Counted from the first letter of the stretch, positions 12,038 through 22,844 are shown. The stretch: 64,000 nt of DNA from Pegoplata infirma (GCA_963921195.1 OY992536.1:2418001-2482000), one strand, 5' to 3'. The notes: generated by a model not told the origin, from the letters alone. A program made the numbers and translations.

Positions 12038-13397
12038 GGCTCTATGAAATAAGGCCCCAATGAAATAAGACCCCAAACCAGAAATGAAATAACGCCGCAT
12101 TTTTTGGGGCTTTATTTCATTATGAAACAACACCCTAAAAAATAAATGAAATAAGCCCCCAATGAAATGAAACACAACCCCAAAGATAAAATGAAATAAC
12201 GCCCCATTTTTGGGGCCTTATTTCATAATGAAATTAAGCCCCATTCTGAAAATGAAATAAGGCCCCAATATAAAAACAAAAATAAATATTAAGTCCGTTC
12301 GATAAGCTTATCTACTATTTCATTAAAAAATTACTCCAAAATTTTTGGTAAATTAAAAATTTTACACATACATACAAAGGACTCAATTTAAATCCAAAAT
12401 ATATTAAATCTACTACAAACCGAAATGCACGCCGCGAGTGAACAAAAAATTCCGAATACGTCTAAATAACTGCTTTTATTGACCAGGGAGGGCGTGGCAC
12501 ATTGGATTGTTTAAGGTGTTAGCACAATGAACTTGGCGAAATTTTCTTCGATTTTGTACAACCTACCGTCGTCGTTAATATATCTTTCATAACATTATAA
12601 TATGATGCTTGTTTTAAAAATATTTAAATGCATGTGGTGATGAAGGAAGCGCCGCAGGCGAAAAATTTTTACAACAGATTTTAACAAAAAATTAAAAAAA
12701 AAATCGCGCGATTTTTTTTTTAATTTTTTGTTAAAATCTGTTGTAAAAATTTTTCGCCGGCGGCGCTTCCTTCATCACCACATCCATTTAAATATTTTTA
12801 AAACAAGCATCATATTATTTCATCAGTAATTAAATAGAATCCTAGAAATGCCCAAGGATATAACCAGTTTTAATTCCTTTTCGAGGTTTGTAAATATATT
12901 AAAGACAAAATTTATTATTGATTAAGTTCTGAGAGAAAAATTTTAAATTAATATAGAGATTTAAATTCATATTCGTAAGATGTTTCTCATCCGATCTTAC
13001 AGCGAAATTTATAAAATACTTATCGCAGATTCAGTAGGCGCGTTAGCAATTGCACTAATCTTTTTAAGTTCATTTTTTGTAGCTTCTGTAGTAATTTCAT
13101 TTCATTTTGGACTTATTTCTGTGAAAATTATTTCATTAGCAGTCTTTTTCATTGCGTCGTTGGCTTCCGCAGATTTCAGAGAAAATGAAATAACACCCCA
13201 AAATATTATTTGGGGCCTTATTTCATTCCTAAAATTTGGGGACTTATTTCATAATGAAATAAAGCCCCAAAACAAAAAATGAAATAAAGCCACAAATAAT
13301 GAAATAACACCCCAATTTTTTTTAGTAAAAATTTGTGGGGCCTTATTTCATTTTTGATTTGGGGCCTTATTTCATTGGGGCCTTATTTCATAGAGCC
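12038..13397. mobile_element. TIR element, GAAATAAGGCCCC word type, 9-bp duplication
   Basis: Ends GGCTCTATGAAATAAGGCCC and its inverse at 13378-13397, flanked by the perfect 9-bp duplication AATAGAACT (12029-12037, 13398-13406). Both sub-terminal regions are arrays of ATGAAATAAGGCCCCAA variants. The middle holds the palindrome at 12597-12818 and an unrecognised stretch at 12980-13190 whose minus strand reads an A/K/E-rich peptide with one stop. Nine-bp duplications are known for Mutator-like and Merlin elements; no transposase is visible to decide. Confidence 0.75.
12597..12818. repeat. 222-bp near-perfect palindrome
   Basis: The sequence is its own reverse complement about the axis at 12707/12708, centre ATCGCGCGAT with no spacer. 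Arms are 111 bp. Checked position by position, I find only two mismatched pairs (one in GCCGCAGGCG/CGCCGGCGGC, one in ATGCATGTGG/CCACATCCAT). It includes matched A10 and T10 tracts. Confidence 0.9.
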
Positions 13398-13431
13398 AAT
13401 AGAACTCTATATGTGAAAATTATTTACAGAT

Positions 13432-13530
13432 CGCAGCCGCCGAGGATTGAACCCATCATCATCTGTAATACTTTGCTATTAACTGCTTGTAACGTACAAT
13501 CACTCTAGACCGATACGCCACGAAGGCTGT
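13432..13530 (-). ncRNA. tRNA-like SINE head (relic)
   Basis: Reading the minus strand from about 13530: an A-box-like TGGCGTATCGG, then the B box GGTTCAATCC (plus 13444-13453), then CGGCGGCT, which can pair with the 5' AGCC. The A-B spacing is long, as in a class II tRNA or a SINE. No clean cloverleaf, so this is a SINE relic and not a tRNA gene. A similar head lies at 36595-36660 (shared GTATCGrTCTAG). Confidence 0.5.
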
Positions 13531-14641
13531 TAAGCAAGTATCAACTAAATCTGATTTTTTTAATTCGAGTGGTGTTGTTGCTGTAGTTTTTTCTAACAGA
13601 AGTGTTGTTATTGCTATTTTATGTAAATAAACTTTTATTTTTAGTAATCATTATTCTTCTTCCTCTCTTTCATCAATTTTTTTTTTAATTTTTGTTTTTT
13701 ACGTTCTTTTAAAAAAAAAAAAATCCCAAAAAATTCTTACAAGCGCTCTAGTATGCGATTTTTAAGTTTTAAAATTTAAATCTCATTTTTGAAAATGTTT
13801 GTACTCTTCGATTTTTTTGAAATTTTTTTGTGTAAAACTTCTATCGATTCTACAAATTTTTTGCCCAGGAGGATCGTGGGATAACGATTATTACTATTTT
13901 TTAAAATTTTTTGAAAAAAATTTATTGTAATTTTCCAACCTTAAAATCATTTCTACTGCTCCAATGGTGCGTCATGAGGGGTCATTTCTAAGACCGACCC
14001 CCATTAATTTTTACGTCTTAACATTTCTTTGGAACAATTTAATACCCTATCTCCAATTTCTAAGGGGGCTCCACACAAAACGACATTTTTTAAAATTTGC
14101 TCCAGCCGCTCTAACTGCCCTAATAGTGCCCTTAGAGCAAGAGTACAAACATTTTCAAAAATGAGATTTAAATTTTAAAACTTAAAAATCGCATACTAGA
14201 GCGCTTTTAAGAATTTTTTGGGATTTTTTTTTTTAAGTATGTAAAAAACAAAAATTTTGAAAAAAAAAACAAATTTAAATTTGGACCATTATTGAAGAAG
14301 TTATAAGTAAAAGAAGTTTGAGTAAAGGCACAGCACAAACTACCAATTTTTAAAAATTCGATATCTTTTGAACGGGTCATCACAAGAATCTGAAAATTTA
14401 CCACGAAGGAGTTTTAGAAGGGTACTAAAAAATGTAAACAAATTGGGAAAATCTAAAAAAAAAAATTTCAAAGTGTCCGATTTGACATGGAATGCCCCAT
14501 ATAAAGGGCAAATATTCAAAACTTGCTATCTGCAATATTTTGGAAAAAAAGTTTTCGATAGAAATGCATTAGTAGAATTTATTTTTTACTGAAATATTAT
14601 TTTAAAAACAATTGTTTTTAAATATATTGCAGAAAAATATA

Positions 14642-15252
14642 CACTCAAAAAAATAAAACTGTAAAGTTAGCAAAAAATTTAGTTAAATTTAACTAAAAAA
14701 ACACCTGATTTTGAACCTACTAAATTTCTAGTTAATTTAACTAAAAATATTTAGTTAACTTTTCGTAGAATGAATGTGGCAAAAAAAAACCGTAACTTTA
14801 ACTAAAAATTCAGTTAAAAATTTCGTAACATTTTTATGTACGTATTAACAAAAAAATTGGTTAAATTCAGCTACACTTTTTGTAAAAAAATTATAAGTTT
14901 GTTAAATATTGATTTTATACACTAACACTTCACTGTTTTTTTTTTTTTTTTTCACAACACTAAGTTCAGCTTAAGTAGAACTTATGAGATTTGCATAGGA
15001 GGCTTCAAAAGAAATTTCTAACATTTTTTTTCACTCGACAAATATGTTACGAATGTTAAAAATTCGTAAACACAGTTTAAAAGTCAACAAAAAAAATTAA
15101 TTCAAAATTTGTTCAAAACTAGTATTTTCGTAAATTGAACTTAACTAAAATAGTTAAATCGCTGATTTTAACTAAAAATTTGCTAAAAAGCCAGTAAACT
15201 CAAGTTAACAAAAAAAAAATTTGTTAACTTTACAGTTATATTTTTTTGAGTG
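14642..15252. mobile_element. CACTC-ended element, GTTAACTAAAAA word type, TA duplication
   Basis: CACTCAAAAAAATAAAACTG at the left and the inverse ending TTTTTTTGAGTG, flanked by TA (14640-14641, 15253-15254). The TIR extends to about 28 bp including CTGTAAAGTTA. The interior is dominated by TTAACTAAAAA, AGTTAAATTTAAC and GTTAAC words in both orientations. No coding capacity. Confidence 0.75.
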
Positions 15253-15629
15253 TAAATTATATGGCCCTCGAAATATTTCTTAAAATTTTTTTTTTGTGTT
15301 TGGTTTTTATTTTCATCACGAAAAATATTTTGAAACAAATATTTATGTTTATATTACTTTACTTTTAACAAAAATCAATTTTATTCAACTTCTACGATAA
15401 GTATATTTGATGAAAACAAAAAATTAAAAAGTTTTCCGTTCCATGGTTTTTTACCCATTTTCCGACTTGGTTAATAATTTAAATAAAAAGTTTTTAAGAA
15501 CAAAAGGACCCGTATTTTTTTTAATGATACATTTAAACCTAGAGCTTTGATTCCAAAGGAATCATAATTTTTCAGACAATCGATGAAATTTGAAAAAAAA
15601 TCATAATTCATGCCACCCTAATGTATGTT

Positions 15630-16915
15630 CGTTATGTTCAAATAACATTTGCATACAAACGTTTTTGTTTCGTTTGTTATGTTTGCGCTGTTATTGGCGT
15701 CGTTTAAAGCAAAAATACAAAAAATCTACCTTAACATCATACTTGGAGATCATGCCTTTAGCCTCAAGTAGATTTAGCTGTATTGTGGATTAGCATGTTC
15801 CTTATCTTAATGGAATAATGTTACGTATTTTGAGTTGTTTTATCTGTGAAACATATCTTTGGTTTTGGGTGAAAAATATGCGATACGATACCACTGGTAT
15901 TCAATAAATGAATTATCGCTCTATTTGTATAAGACAAACAAAAAAACAACCGATCGAAATTAAGTTGTTAAGTTTTGTGTTTCTCTCGGAGACACTCTAA
16001 AGATATGTAGATTTCAGTTTGTTGTATCATTTTTCCTTAGATATACAAATATGATAAGGTTGTAATAATGTTGTTATGTTAAAATGGAATTTGATTTGGA
16101 AAAAAAGTGAGGCTTTAATTTGATATTAGGCGCTTAACTTAATTAAAATGGAAATAAGTTATTTCTAAATTACCTTTCACTTTTTGAAGTTTTATTTACT
16201 TTTTTTGTAAAGGATAGAACTATGAATTCGCATGTAGTGTTTCAAAGGAGTGGTATATTAATGTTTAAATAGTTGTAATTAAAAAAAAAAAAAAAATTGA
16301 GAAAAACATTTTATATTAATTAAGGAAAATGACACAAGATCATCAGGGGGGAGAGGGAGTAACATTTATTCTTATTTTATTAAAATAAGGAAGATTAAAA
16401 ATTAGAGATCCAAAAATACCAAAAACTTTTCTATTTTTATTACTTTTGAAAATGAATCGTTAGTTGTTGGTTAAACAATGAATGTAGATCAAATAGAAAC
16501 CGCGACCTTGGGACAACACGGTTCTATCTGTGCCTATTTCTTTAAGCAAATAGAACCTTGTTGTTCTAAGGTCTCGAAATATCAAGTTTGTTTATTTTTT
16601 TTTTAAATAAAAATAAGTTATTCGACATTTTAATTTAGCAATGTAAAAGAGTTAATTATAGTTCGAGGTCATTTATTTTCCTCATTATGAATTAACATAT
16701 CAAGTACTTTTGTTTACTCCAATATCTTTATTAGGATATTCTTCCAAAAAATAATCATAGAGTTTCAGCTTTCAAAAATTTGGTAAGTTTCAGGATTGAA
16801 TTGAGAATTGTTTCGGGGATTTTCCAAAAATCTGAGTAGATTTTTTTAAGAAATTTGTAGTAGTAATAAGCAGTAAAAGAAGTGTTTTGTGTGAAAATTT
16901 ATACCAAAACGTCGG
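15630..16915. other. No gene seen
   Basis: AT-rich sequence. A local inverted pair at 16498-16575 (ACCTTGGGACAACACGGTTC against GAACCTTGTTGTTCTAAGGT) could form a hairpin. No supported reading frame. Confidence 0.4.
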
Positions 16916-16920
16916 GACTT

Positions 16921-16984
16921 TAGAATTAGTTCGTTATAACCGAGAATCCGTTATAACCGAGTTCGTTATAAATGAGTTTGACTG
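16921..16984. mobile_element. Solo TIR end, TTCGTTATAACCGAG repeats
   Basis: Three tandem-like TTCGTTATAACCGAG / CCGTTATAACCGAG / TTCGTTATAAATGAG units end with TTTGACTG followed by TA. Repeats ending CAGTCAAACTC are typical of Tc1/mariner termini in insects. The other end was not found nearby. Confidence 0.45.
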
Positions 16985-16998
16985 TACTTAACTTTTAA

Positions 16999-17284
16999 GA
17001 ATATATCGCTCATTCACTTGTATAGTGTATAGTCATAACTCAAAATATTTGATTGTACAGAAAACCTGTTTAAAGTTTACAATTGAAAGTTGGTTTACAT
17101 TTCAAAAGGCCCGTACATAGAAAATGTTATAATGGCGTGTTCTCTTCTCAAACGGTGAGTTTAGAAGATATTAACACGAATTTTTGACACAATATAAAGC
17201 AGGATATAACAAATAATTCTGTATAGTTTACCCAAAAACGACATATTTTGAGTTATGACACTATACAAGTAAATGAGCGATATA
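16999..17284. mobile_element. Palindromic MITE, copy 1
   Basis: Ends TATCGCTCATTCACTTGTAT and its inverse ATACAAGTAAATGAGCGATA (17265-17284). TIRs extend into GTCATAACTCAAAATATT. The same element occurs in the opposite orientation at 30709-30982, sharing the interior (TTACAATTGAAA, GGCCCGTACATAGAAAATG, TTCTCTTCTCAAACGGTGAG). About 285 bp, no coding. The terminal TA may be the duplication. Confidence 0.75.
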
Positions 17285-17764
17285 ATTATCTCTATTAATC
17301 AAGCGTATACCTACTTAAACTTGTATGGGAAATTTATAGCAAACTTGAAGGCAACACATTTCTAGTGCCAACTAAGGTTAAAAGAAATCTGTGATTTCAA
17401 AATTTTGCCAGTATTATTATTATATGCCAATTTTGTATCGGTCGAAAATTAAATACCGAAGATCGGATCAAATCCCGATCGAATATGAAATTTCGATATC
17501 ATACAGATTCCTGACAAAATATGTCTTTCCGATCCAATTTTATTTTTGTTAGATCCAAGCAAAAATAATTTGAGATTTTAAAAGCACATCTTACAAAGAA
17601 CGCTTTTGTGTATAAAATAAAAGTAACAGAGAACAATTTCAGTATCAAAACTATGTTTTAAAACTAATGTTATAAAATAAAATTTTAAAAAAATTGCAAA
17701 TTTCCGAAGAATTCTGGAAATTTGTTTTTATCGAACTGTAAATGAACAAATTTTATAGTAAGTA

Positions 17765-17960
17765 GTAGAGATGTGCACATGAGCAGTGATTCACGAGAAG
17801 CGCGCGTGAGTGTGACTGAATTCAATTTTACTCATGTGATTGTGTGTGAGTGTGAGTGGAGAAAAAAATTGAGTGAGCTAGTGTGCGTGAGTAAGATTTT
17901 TGCGTGAGTGAGTGTGCGTAAGTAAATTTTTTGGCGTGAGTTTCCGTGATTTTTTTTCTC
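17765..17960. repeat. GTGAGTGTG word-repeat segment, copy 2
   Basis: Variants of GTGAGTGTGCGTAAGTA and GTGTGAGTGTGAGTGGAG, the complement of the words at 5390-5580. Begins in GAGATGTGCACATGAGCAGTG. Confidence 0.55.
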
Positions 17961-18119
17961 TATATTTTTCTTTTCGTACCAAAAAAAGCAACAAAAAAAT
18001 TGCAAAATTTGGCTTAACTTAAGATTTCGTCCTGAAAAAAACAAAAAAAAAGTAAAATTTCGCTGAACTTTAAATTTTGCTGAAAATTTTGAAAGAGTTT
18101 TGAAATTGTAGTTTTTGAA

Positions 18120-18415
18120 TTTTTTTTTGTATTCTCCATTTCCGTTATGGGGATTATGACCAAATTTTTTTCGGTCATAATTCCCATAATGGTAGTGGAC
18201 ATAATCCCAATAAAAAACGGACATAATTCACAGAAGCCATTTGTTACGTGGTCACTATCCCCATAAATCTGGGAATTAAGTCCGTTTTTTATTGGGATTA
18301 TGCCCCCACTACCATTATGGTTATTATGACCGAAATGATTTCGGTCAAAATCCCCATTTCCGTTATGGGGGTAATGTCCGTGGGGATTATGTACTGTCAC
18401 CGTAAGTAGTAAGAA
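18120..18415. repeat. Inverted repeat built from GGGATTATGACCG words
   Basis: The left arm (from about 18138, CCATTTCCGTTATGGGGATT) pairs with the right arm (to about 18395), axis near 18250. CATAATGGTAGTGG, ATAATCCCAATAAAAAACGG and TTCGGTCATAAT occur in both arms. The histidine/asparagine-rich minus-strand frames here merely translate the repeat. Confidence 0.7.
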
Positions 18416-18584
18416 ACTCCACAAAATTCTTACTAATTTTTTTTCATTTGATATGATTTATTTTAAATAGAATTGCCGAAACATAATGTATCATAAATAT
18501 AATAACAATTTTGATTTCAAAGAACTTTTAATTATTCATATATTTGCATACAAATATGAACGATATTCGATATTACACCATGTA

Positions 18585-19374
18585 CAGATGTAATTTGAAA
18601 ATATCAATTGTAATTCGAAGACTCTACTTAATTCGAATATTTAATTTGTGATTCAAAGATTACATGTGAAATTTAAAGACTCTACTTGTAATTCGAAGAT
18701 TCCAATTAAGTGGCTTAAAGCACAAGGGGTTCAAGCGCTTATTTTTTTCTTAAATTTAGTTTACCTCATGAGGGGATAAAAGAACAAGGGGTTAAAGTGC
18801 ATTTTTTTCTTAAATTTAGTTTAAATAATATATATAGTATACTATTATTCGAAAAGATCAATTATAATAATTAAATAATTAAAAAACAAACAGTGATTCG
18901 TAAAAGATTGTAATTCGATAAAGATCAATTACAAATTTAGAATTCCAATTGTTATTGGAAATGAAAATCCATTCGATATATTTCAAATTACTATTGAAAT
19001 CTTTGAATTACAATTTAGCTTTTACGAATTTCAACTGATCATTTACGAATTACAATTGATATTTTTCGAATTCTATTTCAAATTACAATTGATCTTTTAT
19101 TCTTTAACGAGTTGCAACTGATCTTTTTCTTTTCGAATTACAATTGATCATTTTCGAATTACAACTGGAATCTTTGAATAACCGTTGATATTTTTTGAAT
19201 TGCAATTGATTGAATTTTTTTCAAATTACAATTGATCTTGAACGAAAAACAATTGATATAAATTATAACATATATCAAAAAATTATTCAAATAGAATCTT
19301 CAAATTAAAATTGGAATCTTCAAATTACAAATGACATCTTCGAATTACAATTTATCGTTTACCAATTACATCTG
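18585..19374. mobile_element. CAGATGTAATT-ended element, AATTACAATTGATC word type, TA duplication
   Basis: Ends CAGATGTAATTTG and CCAATTACATCTG, flanked by TA (18583-18584, 19375-19376). The interior is mostly variants of TTCGAATTACAATTGATCTT and their complements. Two copies of the ACAAGGGGTT word (18722, 18784) sit inside. No coding. Confidence 0.65.
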
Positions 19375-19379
19375 TAAAT

Positions 19380-20500
19380 TGTGTATATATATATGTACTT
19401 TTGAGAATATTTCCTTGCTTGTATAAATAACCTTCAAATTATAGGTTTAGTATTACAAATTTGTATGTATGATATAGATTTCCATTTTTTTTTTGCTTAG
19501 CTTTAAATTATATTCTTCCACTCATACTTACAGCTTCAGTTGATTAAAGGTAATTTGATACTAGAATTTTGATATATTCAACAAATATTTGGCCAACGTG
19601 TAATTATGTTTGAATGTATGTGCTTGTGCAAGAAAACACAGACGGACGGACATTTGTATCTAAAAGCTAAAATCATAAACAAATAAAAATTTACAAAGTA
19701 ACTGGAGTACCAGAAGGAGATGGGGAATCAGGAAGGTGGTGGTGGTGGTTAATATTGTAAACCCCATACATAGATGATACTAAAATCTTTTATCAAGACA
19801 CTGTATTCATATGTAAGTAAATACTAATCAGTTTTTGTGTGTTTGTAGAGGGTGCACTTGCTGACTGACTAAATAGATGGGGATGGTCGTAATATTGAGG
19901 TGGGGGCATGGGTTGTAATGGGAGGGTGCATATAAATTGCGTAATTTGCTTAGATCACGTACTTCAGTTTGGGTTATTATGCTTAAATTAGCACCTCGGG
20001 AATGTGTAAACTCTTCGTTTAAACTTGTAACAAACGTGTACGAGTGGGTATAAACCAGAAAAGCTTTGTGGCTGGCTGGTGGTCAGGTCATTGCATATTT
20101 GTTTTCATTACAATCTTTGGGGTTGGTTGGTTTGTATGGTAACTAGCAGGGTGATGGTTGCCTGCCTGTCAGTCGGTGTTGTTTTTTGATTCTGTTAAGC
20201 AGAAATCTTTAGAGATAAATTTTATGATTTTTTTTTTTCGTTTTGTAGCAATTTTTAACACTCATTTCATTTAATTTACTCGAGTGCAGGAGTAAAAAGA
20301 AATAAAACAAAAATCACTGGGGATGTTAAGTGTTGGGTGTAATCTTAAATGTGGGCTTTTAGTTTCTTTTTTATTCAATCTGAATTTTTTGTTTGTGTTC
20401 CTTTGAATTTTTGAGTACCATACATTAACCTTTAAAACTCACATGAACTCCATTTATACCCACTACACCGGGATGGCAACTAAAAAAACTGGTTGAAATT
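19380..20500. other. Unique-looking non-coding sequence
   Basis: Less repetitive than its surroundings: GGTGGTGGTGGTGG at 19735, TAGAGGGTGCACTTGC at 19848, and G-rich text around 19880-19935. No frame or splice-bounded exon could be supported. Possibly host intron or spacer. Confidence 0.35.
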
Positions 20501-20513
20501 AGGTTTCAAAACT

Positions 20514-21085
20514 CTAACTCGCGAAACTTGGAGCAGATGGCATAGGTACCACCATAATGCTTTCACCGCCACTCCAGCATTTCAAACTAAAATGAAATAC
20601 CCTTACTGTCGCCAAAGCAAATCGAAGATGGAAGGAACTTGGGACAAGTCGTATAAGCAGAATTTTATGGCCACGCTATGATTTAGGAAGAACTAAATTC
20701 TTACTTACACTTACGAGAATAGAATGTCGTATGTTGACAGGTTTAATAACGGGACACTGTCTTGTCGGAAAACATGCCAAGAACATGAATCTTATTACGG
20801 ACGCAAACTGTAAAAGGTGCGAGACACCAGACGTCGAAGAGACCATTGAACACATCCTGTGTCACTGCCCGGCTTTGGCACGAACTCGACTATCAATTAT
20901 AGGATGTTCACAGTTCGAGATTTTGGAGGAAATTACGAGGATAGACCTGAAGAGCTTGAAACAATTCGCAATGACGGTCAATGTATTTAGTTTACATCGA
21001 TAAGCGGAAAAAGTTTTGTGGTATCGCTATGGACCAATTGGTCTATGCGGAGTGCCCATCTGGCACCGCCACCCTAACCTAACCT
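20514..21085 (+). mobile_element. 5'-truncated non-LTR retrotransposon end, copy 2 (13-bp duplication)
   Basis: Perfect 13-bp duplication AGGTTTCAAAACT at 20501-20513 and 21086-21098. The insert ends at its 3' side in CACCGCCACCCTAACCTAAC, a CCTAA-repeat tail instead of poly(A). The 3' UTR shares CTATGGACCAATTGGTCTAT with copy 1 (complement at 6737-6757). The upstream flank reads directly into the foldback starting at 21101, so this insertion is separable from it. Confidence 0.88.
20611..21003 (+). pseudogene. LINE ORF2 C-terminal fragment, longest open copy
   Basis: One open frame of about 130 codons starts in AKANRRWKELGTSRISRI, continues LWPRYDLGRTKFLLTLTR, then MLTGLITGHCLVGKH, CKRCETPDVEETIEHILCHC, PALARTRLSIIG, and a natural stop at 21001-21003. 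It covers the region after RNase H with the C-x2-C...H-x3-C knuckle of LOA/I-group elements. The frame is closed upstream by a stop at 20593, so only the C-terminus survives. The intact frame suggests a fairly recent insertion. Confidence 0.78.
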
Positions 21086-21100
21086 AGGTTTCAAAACTTA

Positions 21101-22838
21101 ATATGAGGCATTCCACACCAACTGTCCAGCAAAAAAAAACATGTGTACCGTAAATTTTGAAATAGGTTGTATGGATAGCCCTATATCGAACTAAGAAAAT
21201 TGGGATTTGGTTTTTCAATTTATCAAAAACTGGGCTTAGGAGGCGCGGTCAAATATTGGAAAAATGGTCAAATTTGTGTCGAGTTGCCTTTTTTAAATAT
21301 TTATCAAATTAAAACGGAATGCACAACAATCTCAAAAATTTACATTCTTGAATTGTTTTGTATGGGCAATCGATTAAATTTTATTGTTTTTTGAAAAATT
21401 TTCAGAACCCGTTCTGATATTTTCCATTTTTTAAAAAAGTCAATTTATCTAAAATCCGACCACTTTTTTTTTAATTTTTAAAGTTTATATCGTGAACCTA
21501 TATTCAAAATATGCCAACTCAAATTTGACCGAAATGAGTTTCCGATGGCAAATATCTCCCCTATGCACTACCCATCTGTGATAAAAATTTCAGAGCAAAA
21601 AATAATTTGTTGTCGTTTTACATCCATTTTTGTTATTCTGCTATCTCAAAGTACATTTTTTTTGGTGAAAATAAATGCCAACTCCCATGTAAATTTCCAA
21701 AAAATTTCAAAAATTTTCTCAAAAAAAAATTAGACCACGTATCTTATTGCAATTGCCATGCTGAACACGAATCTCGTAAAGATTTTGATATCTAATGGCT
21801 AGTTTTCGAGATATTGCCATTTTGAAAATATCGGTAAATAGTGTTTGAAAAAAAAAATTGCTGTAACTTTCAAACTATTTATCAGATTGAAACATAATAA
21901 AATTTCAGATTGAAACATAATAAAATTTTTTTTTTGACATAGCAATAAATGCCATCTTTGAAAAGTACGCAAACAAGTGCAAAATATGAAATTTTTGGCA
22001 TAGGTAAAAATTATTTAGAATATTTTAATCATCTTATGGAAGGTACATTGTTTATTTTTACAGTAATATGTGAAATACCTAGTTTTTTAGCTCTCCTGAA
22101 AAGTAAGCTTTTTAGAGTTGGCATTTATTAAATAAAGTTCGACGATATGTTGGTCTATCCACACAAAAAAATCGGTGATGTGTTTTTCGTTTTTTTTTCG
22201 AGTAAATCGCATTTGAAAATTAAATTTCATAACAATTTTGTAATTTGCTTGTATTTTCTTGTTGTAACGTAGCGAATGAGTATTAAATATTTGCATAAAT
22301 ATTAATCATACGCTATGTTAAAACAAGAAAGAACAAGGAAATTACTAAATTGTTATGAAATTCAAAATTCAAATGAGATTTTCTCGAAAAAAAAACGAAA
22401 AACACATGTCTGAATTTTTTTGTGTGGATAGACAAACATCTAAACTTTCAAAAAAAAAAAAAATTTTAAACAAAAGTGGCCGGATTTTTGATAAATTTAC
22501 TTTTTTAAAAAATGGAAAATTTCAGAACGGGCTCAGAAAATTTTTCAAAAAAAAATATTAATCGATAGCCCATACAAAACTAAACAAGAATGTAAATTTT
22601 TGAGATTTTGGTGCATTCCGTTTTAATTTGATAAATATTTAAACAAGGCAACTCGACACAAATTTGACAATTTTTCCAATATTTGACCACGCCTCCTAAG
22701 CCCAGTTTTTGAAAAATTGAAAAACCAAAAACGCAATTTTCTTAGTTACAAATGGGGATATTTATACAATCTATTCAGAGATTCACGGAACACATGTTTT
22801 TCTGTAGCGGGACATTTGGTGTGGAATGCCTCATATAT
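21101..22838. mobile_element. Large foldback element, GAGGCATTCCACACCAA family
   Basis: Ends ATATGAGGCATTCCACACCA and the inverse TGGTGTGGAATGCCTCATAT (about 22818-22837). Arms of about 390 bp pair (21101-21490 with 22445-22838), sharing CCTAAGCCCAGTTTTTG, CAACTCGACACAAATTTG and TTTCAGAAC. The middle (21500-22140) recurs in inverted orientation at 59310-60240. The short open frames in the middle show no coding constraint. Confidence 0.75.
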
Positions 22839-22844
22839 ATAAAT

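Larger units (their letters stand above)
11645..14507. mobile_element. Foldback element of the GGGGCATTCCATGTCAAA family, with nested insertions
   Basis: Left text GTATGGCATTACATGTCAAA (about 11645) matches the inverted right end TTTGACATGGAATGCCCCAT (about 14485-14507). Arms pair over hundreds of bases: 11690-11880 with 14265-14460 (both contain TTCTTCAATAATGGTCCAAA or its complement), and 13715-13800 with 14145-14235 (ATCGCATACTAGAGCGCTT). The axis is near 13985. Relatives are 34186-34932 and 21101-22838. Insertions inside: 12038-13397 and the SINE head at 13432-13530. Confidence 0.65.
8106..15620. mobile_element. hAT-like element with 8-bp duplication, swollen by nested insertions
   Basis: TIRs TAGGGTGGCACGAAT (8106) and ATTCATGCCACCCTA (ending 15620) are flanked by the perfect 8-bp duplication ATGTATGT (8098-8105 and 15621-15628). 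The 8-bp duplication and TAGGG-type end fit the hAT superfamily. With the nested elements removed only about 1.6 kb remains and no transposase is visible, so it is non-autonomous. Nested inside are 8965-11419, 11645-14507 and 14642-15252. A lone TTAGGGTGGCATGAAAT end also occurs at 55628. The left duplication lies in ATGT microsatellite text, which slightly weakens the proof. Confidence 0.65.

Noticed and set aside
12980..13282. 100-codon hydrophobic plus-strand frame as a membrane protein
   Set aside because: It reads through the GAAATAAGGCCCC arrays of the element's right end; the opposite strand is at least as protein-like but carries a stop.
18014..18424. 136-codon His/Asn-rich minus-strand frame
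   Set aside because: It is the translation of the GGGATTATGACCG inverted-repeat words; no independent coding signal.
21949..22131. A 60-codon frame preserved in two element copies (also 59324-59506 minus)
   Set aside because: The two copies differ at 14 nucleotides, 10 of them changing residues and 4 silent. That is a neutral pattern; no domain; the frame is a by-product of the foldback copy.
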